A DNA stretch of 64,000 bases from Epinephelus fuscoguttatus (GCF_011397635.1 NC_064754.1:32592543-32656542); one strand, 5' to 3'. Counted from the stretch's first letter, positions 42,263-57,567 are shown. The notes: generated from the sequence alone by a model not told the origin. Program-made: numbers and translations.

Positions 42263-42306
42263 TCCCTTTTCTTCATCTGCACCAGGAGCAGCAGCGAGTC
42301 CCGCCA

Positions 42307-42320
42307 CCGCCCTCTGCTGG
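42307..42320 (-). promoter_or_regulatory. CTCF-like motif upstream of atp5pd
   Basis: The minus strand reads CCAGCAGAGGGCGG, a good match to the CTCF core. It is 45 bp upstream of the ETS site, on the side facing the msx gene. Confidence 0.45.
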
Positions 42321-43566
42321 ACGAGCCGAGGACCCACAGCGAGTTGTTCTGCCTTCATTTACTCGTCGATACAAGGTTGCATCTGCAACTTTATGATTTA
42401 CTGAATATCTGCACTTAAATGCTTTAATGGGGAAAATTCCAAAAACACATCAAATTAAACTGCACGTCGTTTTCTTTGTGATTATATTTAGCTTATAAAC
42501 GTGACACAGGATCGCTTTTTGTTGGAGACGTGGTGTGACGAGAGCAAAAGAGCGTCAAAATCAAAACGAGAAAAGTTTTTTCTTTACTTTAAATATAATC
42601 TGTGTTATAAATTTGTTTATGAAGGCCTAGAGCTGGGCTGCAGTGCAACATACTACATCAGTGTGTTACAAGTGAACCAAACAACACCCGAATTTGAATC
42701 AATAAAACGCACCACGTTAAACACCAGATGTGCCATTTTTTAAAAATGATTTCCACCAACTGTACAGAGCTGATCATTTGTGCTTATTTGGTATTATCTG
42801 TGAATGATTATGGGCAGTGTACGCAGGTGTGCGCAGCACCGACGTGTAGCATACTACCACATTTGCACTGGAGCTGTCTTGATGGAAATATTTGTACTGG
42901 ACAGGAGGTATGTGTGTATACTCCTTCAATTGCCCGTTAAACGCATTTGTGTATCTTTTAGACATGACAACACGTGCTGGATTAAAATGTAGGCCTGTTG
43001 ACTTTTATAAAGGCTGTGTTGAACAGTAAAACAAATGTGTGATGTGAAAAGAAAAAGCTTTGCAAAAATATTACAAATCCTTTTTATCAGAACAGGGGTT
43101 TAACTGATGTTGCATCGTCTTCGCATTGTGTTCATATTGAAATCTCCTCGACAATTTATTTCCAAAGTGTTTAATGAGTACATTAAAGTCTGTATGCTAT
43201 TTTTAATTTAAGTTGTGCAAGGTACATTGCACAAAATTGGAAAAATCGCATAATTATTGGAGCATTTTCAAATTAGATAACTACGTGGGAGGACACAAGG
43301 TTTTTGGCAGCAGCGGTGGAGGTTTGGCGTGCTTACCTTGCTTGAGAATTATTTGATTGCTAAAAATGCATTTAAAGAAATAAATATCTAAGTCTGTGCC
43401 ACCTTTGATAAAGTCATATTTCTTGAAGGAACACTCTGTATGGACTCCTGCTCCACTGATTGATCAAACTCTACTATAAGAAGCCAAATAATTCATGTAA
43501 ATAATAATTAAAAAAAAAAAAAAACAGTGAGAAAAGCTGTAAAACACTTGCAGGTCTTGTATAATG

Positions 43567-43572
43567 TTTATT
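43567..43572 (-). terminator. polyA signal of the msx gene
   Basis: AATAAA on the minus strand about 920 bp past the stop codon, implying a 3' UTR of about 0.95 kb with no competing gene. Other nearby signals are possible. Confidence 0.5.
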
Positions 43573-44439
43573 TACTAAAATCAGTTTTTACAAGTAACTG
43601 AACATTTAGATAGAGTGATGTATGTACACAGTACAGATACAAAGATATTCAATAAATACCACATTCCCTGCTGCTCCTCGAGCGAGGCTGCAGGACTTTA
43701 TGAACACTACACATTTTATTTACATGTACAGCAAAAAATCCTCAAAGAAAATCTATGATCACTCCCGTACAAGCCATGTTGTGAGAGTAAAAACATATCT
43801 AATACATGTGTTTTTTTTCCCTAAAATATCATTTTGCTCCATGTTTACAAAATGTAGAAATCGTGAGTGGAGCTGCTGTGAGGAAATACAAACATTCAAA
43901 CAGCAACTCGGAGGAAAACTGCAGTTAAACCAGAAACAGTCAAGGCTGAATGAGGAGAAATATAGTTCAAGTGAAACACTGGTCTTAAGGCACTGACACC
44001 GTTTAAGTACTTTTCTGTTGCTTTTTTAAAACCTCTGCTTCAGTAGATGATCGCCTTCATGTCTGGACACACTTTAGATGTCCGCTTTTCACAGACTGCT
44101 GCGGAGCACGGTGCGTGGACTGGAAGCACATATTTAAGGCATGTCGTTTAAAAACCTGACATTTACTTTTGGAGTATTGCCTCTGTAATTTAGGCCTGTG
44201 AATCCACAATCCACAGAGCTGTCTGAAAATGAGGAGAGCAAGTGACCTCACTCAGTCCAATTACGCACACAATTATACATGAAAATGTGTCCCAGAATTA
44301 ATTATTTTTTATTCTGGAGGGTAGAAAATTTCTCTAAACTCCAAACTGAAAATACAAAAAAATGTTTCCGAGGTGTACACAACGCACCGTCCTTGTTTTA
44401 TAAGTGTATTGCATGACAGAGGACAAATTTCTCTAAAAA

Positions 44440-44483
<44 letters not shown>
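44440..44483. repeat. (CA)n microsatellite in the msx 3' UTR
   Basis: About 22 CA units on the plus strand, read as (GU)n in the transcript, beginning only 7 nt after the stop codon. Confidence 0.95.
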
Positions 44484-44485
<2 letters not shown>

Positions 44486-44490
44486 TAATA

Positions 44491-45963
<1,473 letters not shown>

Positions 45964-46099
45964 GCACCTCCGTGTGGCCCGTTCAGAGGAATGGAGTCGC
46001 TGAGGTGTACTGTGTCCAATGTGCGTCTCCGGCGCTGTCAGCGGTGCCCAGTAGCTTTTACGCGCTGTACGGGGTCGTCTATAAAAGGACAAGGGCTGT

Positions 46100-46185
46100 T
46101 CCCCCCTCCCCGCTCCCACCAATCAGCTCGGCACGTTGGCCTCGTGACGTCAGCGAGTGCGGGTTTGATTGGCCCGTCGCCTTCC
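46100..46185 (-). promoter_or_regulatory. msx promoter region with CRE and CCAAT boxes
   Basis: The palindromic cAMP-response element tgacgtca is at 46145-46152, with CCAAT boxes on either side (ccaat at 46120-46124 on plus; attgg at 46167-46171, i.e. CCAAT on minus). This compact GC-rich cluster lies 0.15-0.2 kb upstream of the start codon. The start of transcription is not fixed. Confidence 0.55.
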
Positions 46186-47319
46186 AAGGGAACATCAAGA
46201 GGCCTTTGAAAGGAAGGAGAAGTTAATCATACAGACCCCATGCGGTGCGGGGCCATTGATGGCCCTCACAAAGTAGCTTAGACCAATTTTAGCGCAATTA
46301 ACCAGTGGGGTGGACTCTCCTGACCATTTACATCCATTAACCGGGCACTTCATCGGTGCTATCCCATGAATTATTCCCCCTCTGTAGGCAGGAAGGAGTC
46401 ACATGCCAATATCAAAGTAATCGAAGCAGAAGACGCAGAAAAAAAAAACCCAGCAAACTCTCTCAATTCAACAGATTAAACAATCTCAATACGCGTAAAT
46501 TATATTCAGCAATTAAATTAAACGAACAAGCATGCTGCATAAAGTAATCAGATGAGTGAAAATAAAAACAAAGAGTGAAACAATTCAGCCAAATAAGAAA
46601 AGGTGCGCAGCCACGTCAGAAATTGATTAGGTATGACTGTTGGTCACACAGCGTTACAGCAATTTAAGGCCTGTCATGAGCTCTTCTCGCTTCACAATGG
46701 CCTCAGTTGAGAAGCAACAGGCGTTTTTCTTTCTCCAGGTCATACTATTTAATAAGCCAGACAAGTTGTGTTTTGCGAGGCGCCAGGCTCGGCGGGATCA
46801 AAAAGGAAGATACCTCGGGGAGAAAGAGGCAACGGTTAACTCCACTTAACCAATTGTCCTCCAAATATTTCATAGTCCACTGCATGGAGCTGGGAGGAAG
46901 CAGGCGCTGACAGTTAACTGTTTCACGTCTAGGCTGAGAGTGACGAGGGCGGAATTTAATTCATATGGACATTTTTCTTTTCAGTTTATTTTATTTAAAT
47001 TATGGTGTTTACTGCAAATCATCAGGATCAGCACACTGACTTCGAAACAGGTAGAAAAATACATTTTGTTAAGTCTGAAAGGTGATTAAATCAAGTTAAG
47101 GTGAATTTATTTGACAAACGTCTTTATAGAAGTGCAATTATTGTGCTCAGCTGTCAGTTTTTGCAGAGCTAAATCCGCTATATTGGCCACAGGTCACTTT
47201 CCTGACAATAACTGATGAATAAAAGTTCATTAAGTCAGTTTTTATATAATTTTGCTTTAGCTGAAGTCTCTATACCACAGTGTAAAATCAGTTTATTACA
47301 AGTTATTAAAGTCCTGCAC

Positions 47320-47480
47320 TCAAAATTTCTCTTGAGTAAAAAGCTACCAAAGCTAATCAGCAAAATGTACTTGTAAAGTAAAAGTACTCATCAGGCAGAA
47401 TAGCCCCATCTGTGTCATATTTATGACATTATATGATAATTATTACAGTTACATGAACATTATAGTATTTCACTTGTTGG
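47320..47480. repeat. dispersed repeat of the 'aaagtaaaagtactcat' type
   Basis: tgtacttgtaaagtaaaagt then actcatcaggcagaatagcc is a repeat motif common in fish genomes. Boundaries approximate. Confidence 0.45.
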
Positions 47481-47508
47481 TTGATGTGCTAATACTTTAT
47501 ACACCAGG

Positions 47509-47880
47509 GATACTCAACTTGCTTTGCCCGAGAGCCACTTTTGCAAAATGACAGCAGGCCAGGAGCCAATTAATAAACAAATATTACTAATAATTATCTG
47601 ATAAAATGAATAAACCGGGCAAATCCAGTCACAGCAGCTGTGCACATGTATTCAGGGGCGTTTCTGGGATTTGAGGACATTTGGGGCTCAGCCCAGACCT
47701 CTGTCAGGGGGTCTGGGAATCCTCCCCTGACACTTTTTTTTTTTTTTTGTCTTTTTTGAATAAACAAATCATTTTGATGCTTTTCAGTACACTGTGGCTT
47801 ATTTTTTTTAATTCAAAGTAGAAAAAATATATTTTAATTGTAAATACAAAATGGTCAGTGGGCCACCCTGCACCCTAAAC
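47509..47880. repeat. composite repeat remnants
   Basis: cagggatactcaacttgctt with gagagccacttttgc, followed by ggggcgtttctgggatttga and cagggggtctgggaatcctc, then a T run. These look like fragments of two repeat families. Confidence 0.4.
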
Positions 47881-48469
47881 AAAATCTGCAAAGCAACTGC
47901 TAAGTCAGATGCAGTGGACTGAAAGTGCAATATTTGCCTGTAAGGCTTAGTGATGTAGACATATAAAGTTCATGTAAGTCCATTTAGTTCTTCTTTATCA
48001 CATAATAATTCTTAAGAAGCTAATTGTTTTGCAACAGGAGACGTAAACTCTCTCAAACTTCATAATGTCTGTCATCTAAATTCTTCCCTTTCACTGAGCT
48101 GATATCACATTAAACGTGTCAGCGGCACTCTGCGGCCTCCTGGACATCATCAGCCCAACACAACACCCCACTGAGAGCTCCACACTCATCAACACTATCA
48201 AATATACGATTAAAAGGTGGTTAAGTGAGAAGATGGATTGATCTGTGCCAATGGTTAATCTGAGAACTTCACTTTTCCACTCTCTATCACTCCATCAAAT
48301 TACTGTATTAGTTCTTGTGTGCTTAATTGCTTAATTGTATGTAACAATGATTAATTAGCCTGTTTGACACAAGCAGTTGGTCGTGTTTTGCAGCCTGAAA
48401 TGACTCTCGTGTAACTGGAATTATTGAAATTAGCTGCTGTCATAAAAATGACTGACAACAAAAGAATAC

Positions 48470-48830
48470 TTTATTGAAATCCCGAATGATCAAAGCCCTC
48501 AGGTGCAAAGAACAGTTAACCTCTCATCAGGCAAGTGGCGCAACTTTGGTTGATGATTCAGCTTGAGTAAATCCTGATGTGGAGTCCGCTCCTTCATTTT
48601 CTATCTGACAAAGCCGGCCCTCTCCTCACACACCGGGGCCTCTCGTCACCCAGCTGGTTTGGGTTTAAATCCCAGCGACCATGTACCCTTCCCTCTATCT
48701 CATCTCAGCAGTGTCGTGCAAAAAGGGGATGAGATTCGGCCCCGCGGAGCACATGGACTCATACGGTGATTCATCCGATACAGGTACACCCAGAGATAAA
48801 TCTACGCAAGAAGTACAGTTCCCTCTCCTC
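48470..48830. promoter_or_regulatory. candidate conserved non-coding block
   Basis: Complex, non-repetitive sequence of balanced composition with no coding frame, about 2.5 kb upstream of the msx start. Judged by eye only. Confidence 0.3.
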
Positions 48831-51800
48831 CCCTGGTGTTTGGCCCAGTGTATTTAGCTTCGGAGCCCCTTCACCCCTACCCCAAAAGACATTTCTGTAA
48901 CAGCATGCAGGCGAGTGAGCTGTGTCAAAAGGTGTTAGTGAGTTTGAAAGCAGATCTGTCCTTCAAGGTCGGTGCGAGCTCAATGGGAAGCACTTTCCCC
49001 TCAGCTGGCACCAGAAATGAAAACTTCTTCTCGTGTACGTGAGGGGGCCGTTTTCAATACTCGATGAAACTGCTCAGCCAGTTCGAATAGAGCAAAGGGC
49101 CAAGTGAAAAACAATTTGATATGCTTACAACTCGATTCTCTTAACGCACATTAGTTGTCTTTGAAAAGACAGTCCAGTCAGGATTGTGCTCTTCAGGTGA
49201 ACCAGCTGATGAACTCACACTTTGTGGGAGTCCAGGTGAGCTGGTGTCTGTCCTCCATCAACAGTGTGTGAATTCCCTGCTGTAGCGAGGCCCTCTGACA
49301 AACAAACAGATCATTTAGAGGAGCGAGCAAGCTGTGGAACCCAATCCCTGTGAGATGTGTCGACAGTGGCACAAAGACCTGTAGCTACAGGCCTCAACGA
49401 GATGGACACTTTGCTGACATGACAGCGCAGAGTGGACGGGGACAAGCGAGAGCGCTACTCTCAACATCATCCCAACACGTCATTGTCACTTTCCTGTAAG
49501 AGAGGGGCATTTCTGTGAGGGCATTTAGTCTTCATTTCCGCATGAAAGCAAGAGGTAACTATTTATCTTTCTGTGTATTGTTTTAATTTCCTGCCTCTGT
49601 CAACAACTCAACTCGTGCTTTCCTCACATAAGGTGACCAGCACAGCACTCTCCATTTAACGGCAGTTTAAATAGCTGTTCCTAGAGCTGCTTGACGCTGT
49701 GGAAAAATATCTTGACCTTTCATTTGACTTAACAAGTTGATCCAGTCCACATCAGACCCGCTTCAATCCTGCACTTAAACGCTGGTTTGACATTTTCTGC
49801 CAAAGCCACTTCCTCTTGTGGCATCAGAGCGCCCTGTGTTTGAATGCAGGGTAATGAGGGAAATAAGTCTTGCCGTGCTGAAGCAAAGGAAGCAAGCTGC
49901 CTTCATCATGGCGTTGTTTTTTGGACTGTAAAAAAAGCAATCAGGGCATGGAGTGTCCTGCGGTGTTATAGCTGCTGTTTTTAACTCAAACCTAAACACA
50001 ACAGGGTTTATTTCTTTCAGCTGTTGAAATTTACATTTTGAACTCAAGCTGAAATTAATGTTTCTCATACACTGATGGCTTCATTTTTAAATTAAAAAAA
50101 ACAAAAACATCTTGAACACCGTTTTCCCCTCTAGCATCTTCAAAAACAGATGTTTTCGTTGAGAGGGTTCCTCCTGAACTCTACTGCCAATAGAGATTGT
50201 TAAGGAGAAAAACCACAAGAGGTGACAATGCAATTGGCAATTTTGTCTGGCTTGCCGTCGGCCATAGAAATCCACATTCTTGAGGAAAGTCTAGAGACAA
50301 TACGAGTGGGCGAGTTAGGTTGAGGACTGGGGACGAGGAACTTTGTGTGGCTACTCTGTGGTCTCATTCACAAACCGAAGAATGTCGCCACAATCTCATA
50401 CGCTCTTAGCAGCCAAAGCTGTGATGCAGTAGATTTGAGGAAAGAAGAAAAAAAATACCAAGGCAGCAGCATCAATTTTCTCTTTTACTGCTGGCCTCGA
50501 ATCCCAGTGAGGCCAAAACCAGCAACTATTGTATAAATTACAGCAATTTGGTATATACTGTATGAAATCTTTTCTTTTGCAGGTCATAAAAATGCATTAG
50601 CTGGTATTTAAAGTGAGTGAGAAGAAAATGTGAAATTTGTTGCAACCAATTTTCTTTTCATCATTAAATTTAATAACTGAGATGATAATTCTCTTTATAA
50701 AGTTGAATGCAGGCAAATTCAAAGTTTTCACACAGTCAAATTCCACCTAAAGGGAGATAAATTACATTGATAAGTTGCAGATGTATCATTTTATTGCTCT
50801 GGAAAAGAAATGAAAACAATTATCATCACAGCAATAATGAGAGAAACTGATAAAAGAACTTTATGTCAGAAAGTTGTTGAAACTGTGTCCTCTCACAAGG
50901 TAAAATGTGTGCATGTTAAAAAAAAGTGTTTTATTTTGACAATTGTTTTCAGTTCCCTGGTTTTTATATTAGTGCTTCATAAAATGTAACACTGAAAAAC
51001 TCACTAAATAAACTGGAAATAATTGTCGCAGGACTCACGCATTTCAAACACATGTAGGTTAATTTAAATTTGCTCAGCTTCCTGTAATTTAGTTTTAATG
51101 ACAAAAAAAAGTTTGTCACATGTTTCAGCCCTCGTTTCTTAATCTAACTCACCATATAAATCTTTTATAAGTCGACAAAAGCGTTTGAGCCCAAGTGTCT
51201 GAATGTGGCGTAGATCCAAATTGGCGATGCCTGTCTTGATAGTAATAATGTTATTGCAGTCACCAAAGGTCAGAACAAATGTGTGTGTTTGAATATCCTG
51301 AGATTACAATTTCAAAGTCCTCCCCGTGAGAAGTGGGACAATGGAGAGGGTGGGAAGTTTAAAAAGCGGGGTCTCTTTCAATAAACAAGCATGGGTTGAT
51401 CCTGAATGGGGCTGCTACCGAGCAGCCGGATTGGTTCTCAGAAGATCGAGAGCAGCGACTGTGCAGGCTCTCCTCCTCCTCCTCCTCCCCCTCCTCCTTC
51501 TCATCCTCGGCTCCCAAACTGACTGATGTAGTAAACACAAACAACCTGATAGAGCCTCACAACTATAATTTAGCTCTTTGCTCCATGTCTTTATCCCACC
51601 TTTTATCTCTGCTGTACTCCCCTTTCTCTCCTGCTGAACAGAGCGTGGACGGGAAAGTAGACGGGGGGTAGGAGCTCCCCCTTTTTTGTGCTATTGCTTA
51701 ATGAGCCTGAAAATACAATTGCAGTGTTCTGACTGTGAAGGTAGCCTGCAGGCTAGTGTAAATTAGCAGCGCGAGGAAGCCCAGAGGGCTTAGTCTTGCT

Positions 51801-52119
51801 GAGTGGCCAGAATAGAGAGATGCGGTGAGTGGGGAAAATCCTGTTAGGGCAGTGCATGTGGAGGAATCACGGTGCGTTTAAGGACCCGACTGGAGGGCCA
51901 CTTGTTGCAGCGATAAACTCCACATCCATGGCAATCTCGCTGCTGATGTGTGAGATTTATTGAGGCTGCACCACAGCCATGTGCACTGGCATCCATTATG
52001 TGAGATGTCAGTTGTTTGTCACATTTCAACCCCATAATTCCAGTTAGTTCCACACAATGGCTCTTTTCAGTCACTACTACAATCATCATTCAATTTAATT
52101 TTCTATTCTTCTGTAGATT

Positions 52120-52146
52120 GCGAGGCGAGAGGCGAGAGGCGAGAGT
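52120..52146. repeat. short tandem repeat (gcgagag)n
   Basis: Three and a half copies of a 7-bp unit. Confidence 0.8.
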
Positions 52147-52437
52147 CTCCCACATTGCATATGTCCTCTCATGAGCTCAGAGTGCTCTTTTGACCGCTCC
52201 GCTAGGCATCTGCTGCCCATAGCCTGCCCATATCTGCATTCTAATGCACATATCCTGCTGGGATGTTAACTTTAGGCCCTCAGTAATTGATGGCTTCCAC
52301 ACTTCAGCTGAGTCCCCCCTTTTTCCTTCTCCCTGCCGATTGTTGGTATATCTCTGTGGTTTGGGGGTCTTTCAGTCAACCATTGTTCTTTTATGGAGGA
52401 ATTATAATAGACTAAAGGAGAGGGAGAAAAGAGAAAG

Positions 52438-52480
52438 AGAGGGGGGGGGGGGGGGAGAGAGGAGGGGAGGGGATAAAAAG
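52438..52480. repeat. G-rich tract with G homopolymer
   Basis: A run of about 15 G flanked by gagagg repeats. Prone to length error in assembly. Confidence 0.85.
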
Positions 52481-53479
52481 AGAGTCGCTGCTGATATTTA
52501 GTGAACTCCAAAGGGGGAGTTTTCATTCTCATTCTGCAAGTTTGGCACATGCCTTCTGTTACTAAGTGGCAGTGCATTGAAAGAGTGCCTTGCATTTCCC
52601 ATTCTGCGGCTCTGCTAGGTGCCTAGACTTACAACCCTGGCAGCTGTTGGGCCTTCTATGCAGCTATAGACTCCTCTCCACAGGTGAGCTCCCCTACCAA
52701 ACTCCCAGTCTCCACTTCACTCAATAGGGCCTTTTTCCAAGTCTTTTATCAGTGGGGAGAGGCTGACTTTATGTGTGCCACTCACAGAACCGCAATTCAC
52801 GGCTCTCAAGATTGCAATTAATGTTATTCATTGTGTCATGCAAGCAGTTTAAATCAGCGCGGGGGTGATTTATATCTTGTTTTAGCGTCATCTCCTCAAT
52901 GGGATGCAAGATGTTCACGTTACCTTTTTCAGATTTGTGTATACAGTCATTACAATATCCACAAACAAGCACGCACAAGCATCACAGAAACAAACGAGGA
53001 GACTGGGCCTTTTCTGAGGCTTATCTCGTCATCAACCAACAAAAGCAAAACAGTGAAAATATAGTACAGCACATTTGAGGAACAATAAAACAATATTCAT
53101 ATCTGATTTCTCTCAAATTTGCCACGACATAATGTTGCATACAGTGTGTGTTTATGTGATATGCTCGCCGAAGTGGCCAGTGGTTGGGTGTGTTTCTGTA
53201 TCTCCACAATTACTTTAAAAGCTATCGGCTGGATTGGTAAACCGCTCTAAATGATGTTGTTGTTTTGGTTTGGGCAGGTTTCAGCACCCTTTCTCCTCTG
53301 AATTCAGTGGCAGAATATTCTGTTGTTTATTTTCTTCTCCTCTCTTTTTTTTCTCTCTCTGTGATGCGAGCTGTTACATATTACTCCTGAGGTGTGGTGC
53401 CTCTTCCCTCAAAGGCCTCCACTGTTTCCCCCAAACTGCTGCCAAGCTGGGCTATCTTTTCATTTGGTTACTTAAGTGT

Positions 53480-53670
53480 AATTGCTCCCCTTTGAAGCCT
53501 CAGAGAGGCAAATCATTTGCTTTGGCCCCGGGGCAGTAATGGTCACCGAGCCAGCGACCCCCTCCCGGTCCGAGAGCGTCGGAGAGACCGCGAGAGGCCA
53601 GCTCCCATACGGAGAAGAAATAATACGGCCAGGGCCGCTCAATTTCACCTCCCTTTTCATCCCATTCTTT
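53480..53670. promoter_or_regulatory. candidate conserved non-coding block, CpG-rich
   Basis: Locally GC- and CpG-rich (gtccgagagcgtcggagaga) unlike its surroundings, followed by a TTAACAAC-type AT-rich end. No splice-flanked coding frame. Confidence 0.3.
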
Positions 53671-54030
53671 GAAAACTTTTTATTAACAACAGCTTTCTCT
53701 CTCATACCGGGGCGCCAGGAGAGGGGAGGAGAGGAGGCAGAGAGGTTGGGAGGGGGAGGAGGGGTGGGTTGGGGGGTGGTGGTGGTGGCATGAGAGGATA
53801 TCGGCAGAGGGAGAGGAGGGTGAGGGGGGTGGCTGTCCCCCTGTAGATGTCTGCCGGATTCTCACACACTCACGTGCACGCGTGTGCACACACAGATCCG
53901 CGCACATACACACATCATCAATAGTGACAGGTCAAGGAGGCATTGAGAAAACAGCCTCCCCCTTCCCTCTCCCCCACGGTTCACACTGCTAAACAGGGAC
54001 TCATGTTTCATATGCCACAGGCCTCAGCGC

Positions 54031-54034
54031 TCAC

Positions 54035-54068
<34 letters not shown>
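54031..54068. repeat. (CA)n microsatellite
   Basis: About 19 CA units, one interruption. Confidence 0.95.
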
Positions 54069-54070
<2 letters not shown>

Positions 54071-55689
54071 GGATTCCTGCTCCATGGCAGCTTGTCAGTG
54101 TGACTCTGAGTGTGTTTGCTAATATGAATATCTGCACTTATGTGGGCATAATCCTCCTATATAATACACATGCATCTGCGTACCTGCTTACCGTACTGAA
54201 CATATGAGAATGTACTTGACTCGACGCCAGCATGCCCTCTTTCAACCTATGACAGTCTGCGGAAATATACAGCAACATAGCGCACAAAGACCCCATTTAA
54301 TGCCGAAAATTACTCCACCACTTACTGTAATTGTCACAATTCTGAGCACATTGACATTGTAATCTCATAATAAGGTAATGGGGGCTGAAACTGTGTACAG
54401 GAGTGCGATTAGAAGGGTGTAGCTCTGAAAAAAGGGGTTAAAATGTCAGGGGATAACATTTTCTTGTCCAGACATTGGGATTGCACATTGTATTGTTTGT
54501 GTTTTTGGGAGGTTATGAAACCAGCCAGGCAAAATTTACAACTGATATCTGTTTTATTCTTTGTCTCTACAGCACTCTTCATGTGTAAGGACTGCTTTTT
54601 AGGACAAAAAGGGAACAAATTTCCCCCAAAACACCTCCTCTTAACGACAGGAAACCCCAGGCTTCAAATATGATACTGTATTTGGATGCCGTAGCATCAC
54701 GGAGAAATGGTGAAACCCACTTTTAGAAGGAAAAAAAAAGATTACTTCTAAATAGCATGAGTTATCTTCAAGACACTGTGGAGCCAAATCGATGTGGACA
54801 GGCGTCCATAAAAAGCCAACCTGGTTATGAATGCTGCGTTTTACTTGTATCATTTTGACTTTGAGGTTTTTAAGAGAGAAGCATTCCCTGCAGTCAAGCC
54901 AGATGGTAACAATTCTTAGACATATTACGAGCTGCTCTCTGCCAAATAGCATACCTTTGGGCTATGTTTTCAGTGGGCTATAAAAGCCAATAATGTAATT
55001 TTGATCTATTTTATCAGATATCACCCCGGCCCTGGCTAGGTTTATACAAGACAAAGTTTAAAACAGGACAAGAATTTCTCTCTGTTTTGCTTTTCACTCT
55101 ATAAGTGCACAATTTTCAATATCTGACCCGCTGCGTGGCTTTGCTTATTTGACTTCTGCGTCGGACTGAAAGGTGGAGCGAGCCAAAAATGGTGAGGTTA
55201 GCCTCCGTGTTGTCAGGCATATGGCCCTGGGTGTATGTAAAAATACACTTTACTATAGGTGCATGGTTGTCCACAAAATGACTTGTGCAGGCCAGCGCAT
55301 TGAGAAGAGGGGATCCTTTGTGGAAACACTTAAAAAGCCCGACCTTGACATCCCTTAATGCAACGATGACACAGTAGCAAACTATCCCAGCGCTGCACCA
55401 CACTCCCCAGTGGTCTGCCATCAGCTCCATGACTCACCACTGACCTTGCAATAACTCTTCCAGACCCATTTAGACAAATCTTATGGGACTGTCACATATC
55501 TCAGTATTCCACATGCGACGGCATGACTTTAAACACACCTGAAATCCAGTGTGAGCTCACACAAACACACACACACCCCACAGAACAACACAACCGAGGG
55601 ATTGCATCCCATCTGCGGTTATTTCTCCCCCGTAATGTCTACAGAATGTAATTGCCCCAGAGAGCAACCACAACAAGGTGGGACGGTCG

Positions 55690-55880
55690 AGGACATTAGC
55701 TCAGGTTTTCCATTGTGAACCTTGTTGTTTTCTTCTCGTCCAATCGCATGCACAACTGGAGGCCTGCTGTGTGGAATTACTCGCGCTAATGGCGCTACAC
55801 ACTTTTGTTGCAGGAAATCGGACAGCCGCGCTGTAACTGCTAAAACGGTGATTAAAAAACCCAAATTGCATCATGATGTT
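55690..55880. promoter_or_regulatory. candidate conserved non-coding block
   Basis: Unique-looking sequence with cgctaatggcgc, tgattaaaaaacccaaattg and gcatcatgatg, rich in AT-type homeodomain and HMG-like cores. No coding frame. Confidence 0.3.
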
Positions 55881-56559
55881 GGGCAATTTAGCAGAGAGAG
55901 AGAGAGGGGGGAAATAAAGCACTCCAAACGACGCGAATGAGATTATTGAGCGGTTATGGGATGCGTAAACTCGTCTCGTGGAGCTGTAGCCTCGTCTATT
56001 GGATTTCTACGGAAAAATAAGACTTTAAAATAACTTTTTCCAAATCTGAAGCTGCTAGTAAAGTCTAATTAAAGATCACAATATAAACTCTGTAATTTGC
56101 TTGCCTGTGGGGTCATTAAGTGTCCCCCTGGCTTGGTTTAATGGGATACAAACTGCAGTTAATGAGACAAATAGTTAGCTGTAGTTACGCCTGGCTGACT
56201 CTTGGCTGTGGACTCTGTGAAGACTGAACGAGTCAATTTGAGATTACTTTGTACTCTGTAGGTGAGAATCGTTGGCTGAATGATGTGTATAAAGTGTGTT
56301 TTAGATTAGTTTGTTTAGTGATGATTAAAGGTGGAGTATGAATACCTAAGGCATGAGGAAGGAGGATGATTTGCTTGATAAAAAAAAAGAAAGAAAAAAG
56401 AAAAGAGCCAATATTGCATCACTTAGGTGCCACTGAAAACAGGGGAAACAGTTTGTGATCAAATAGCTGCACGCAGCGGCTTTTAATCATATCTGACCTT
56501 TTTAAAAAACGTGGTCTTAATTTAACATCAGAGGGAGAAAAGTACAGTGTGCGTTATTC

Positions 56560-56930
56560 TGAGGTTTTATCTCCTTACAGTCATATCCCCTCCTTGCTTG
56601 TGGTGCTTGTTAAAAGCCATTGTCGATAACAAACACAATTTTCCCGTGATAAACTGAGTACGACAGGGGAGCCTTATTGAGCAGTCTGCACAAAACTGTC
56701 TTTGTCTCTCATCTCCAGCGGGCCAGTTACAAAGCCGTGCTTCCCCCCGACGACTGAAGTCTGAGTTAACTAAACAATTTTTTTTTCTCTTTATCCCCTT
56801 TTTCTCTCTGTGAATTTGTGGTCGTGTGCAATCCTTTAACGAGCTCCATCTTTGACCTGGGTTGTATGTTTCCAGAGATGTCATGTCTTGTAAGTCAAGG
56901 AAAGACTTTAATGTCCACATGATTTAACAT
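56560..56930. promoter_or_regulatory. candidate conserved non-coding block
   Basis: About 370 bp of complex sequence (for example attgtcgataacaaacac and ccagcgggccagttacaaag) with no repeat character. The minus-strand open frame across it (56567-56920) has no recognisable domain or splice signals. Confidence 0.35.
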
Positions 56931-57567
56931 TAAAGGGAGGGATTCCAAAAACGGGGCTTGGTGCCAGAGAGGTAATAATATCCCCGTAAATGAGAAATTG
57001 TAAATGCTAAATACGTCCTACAGATCCTGGGAAGAGGCTGGGAGCAACACTGTGCTTTGAGATACTCAGGCTCATGCGTTTGAGTAAAGCTGCATCAGCA
57101 TAACTACATATCTCAGCCTTCTTTTTCTTATTTTATCTCCTTAAAACAATTTAAAGGCAAACTTTTATATGTGCATCCAAACACAAAAGATGATGTAATT
57201 GCTAAGCCAGGATTTGATGAACTCTTCCCAAAATTAAAGCCACTATATGCTGCTTTTTTTGGTTTACATTACTCACAAATCAAGTTTTATCTTTTTCCTC
57301 CATGCAGTTCGGCTCGTTTTTTTTCCTTACTGTAAATTTGTTCTGCGTGTTTCCTGTTAAAACACATGACTTATGTCTTTATTCTTAACTTCAGATCATA
57401 AGGATGAAAAGAAAAGAGAGGAGACTGGGAAAAAAACAGAGAAGGAGTTTGGCTTGTGACCGTAAGTGACATGCTTGCCACGGCATTGTTTGAGGTTTTT
57501 GCAGACCTGTAATCAAATTTGGGAAGGTTTGGAAACCTATCGTCATGGTGCGCTCTCCAAGACAGAA

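Noticed and set aside
43622..43996. Plus-strand frame of 124 codons
   Set aside because: It lies antisense to the msx 3' UTR, is low in structure and resembles no family.
53482..53913. Overlapping frames on both strands
   Set aside because: They arise from GC- and G-rich low-complexity sequence, with no domain or splice support.
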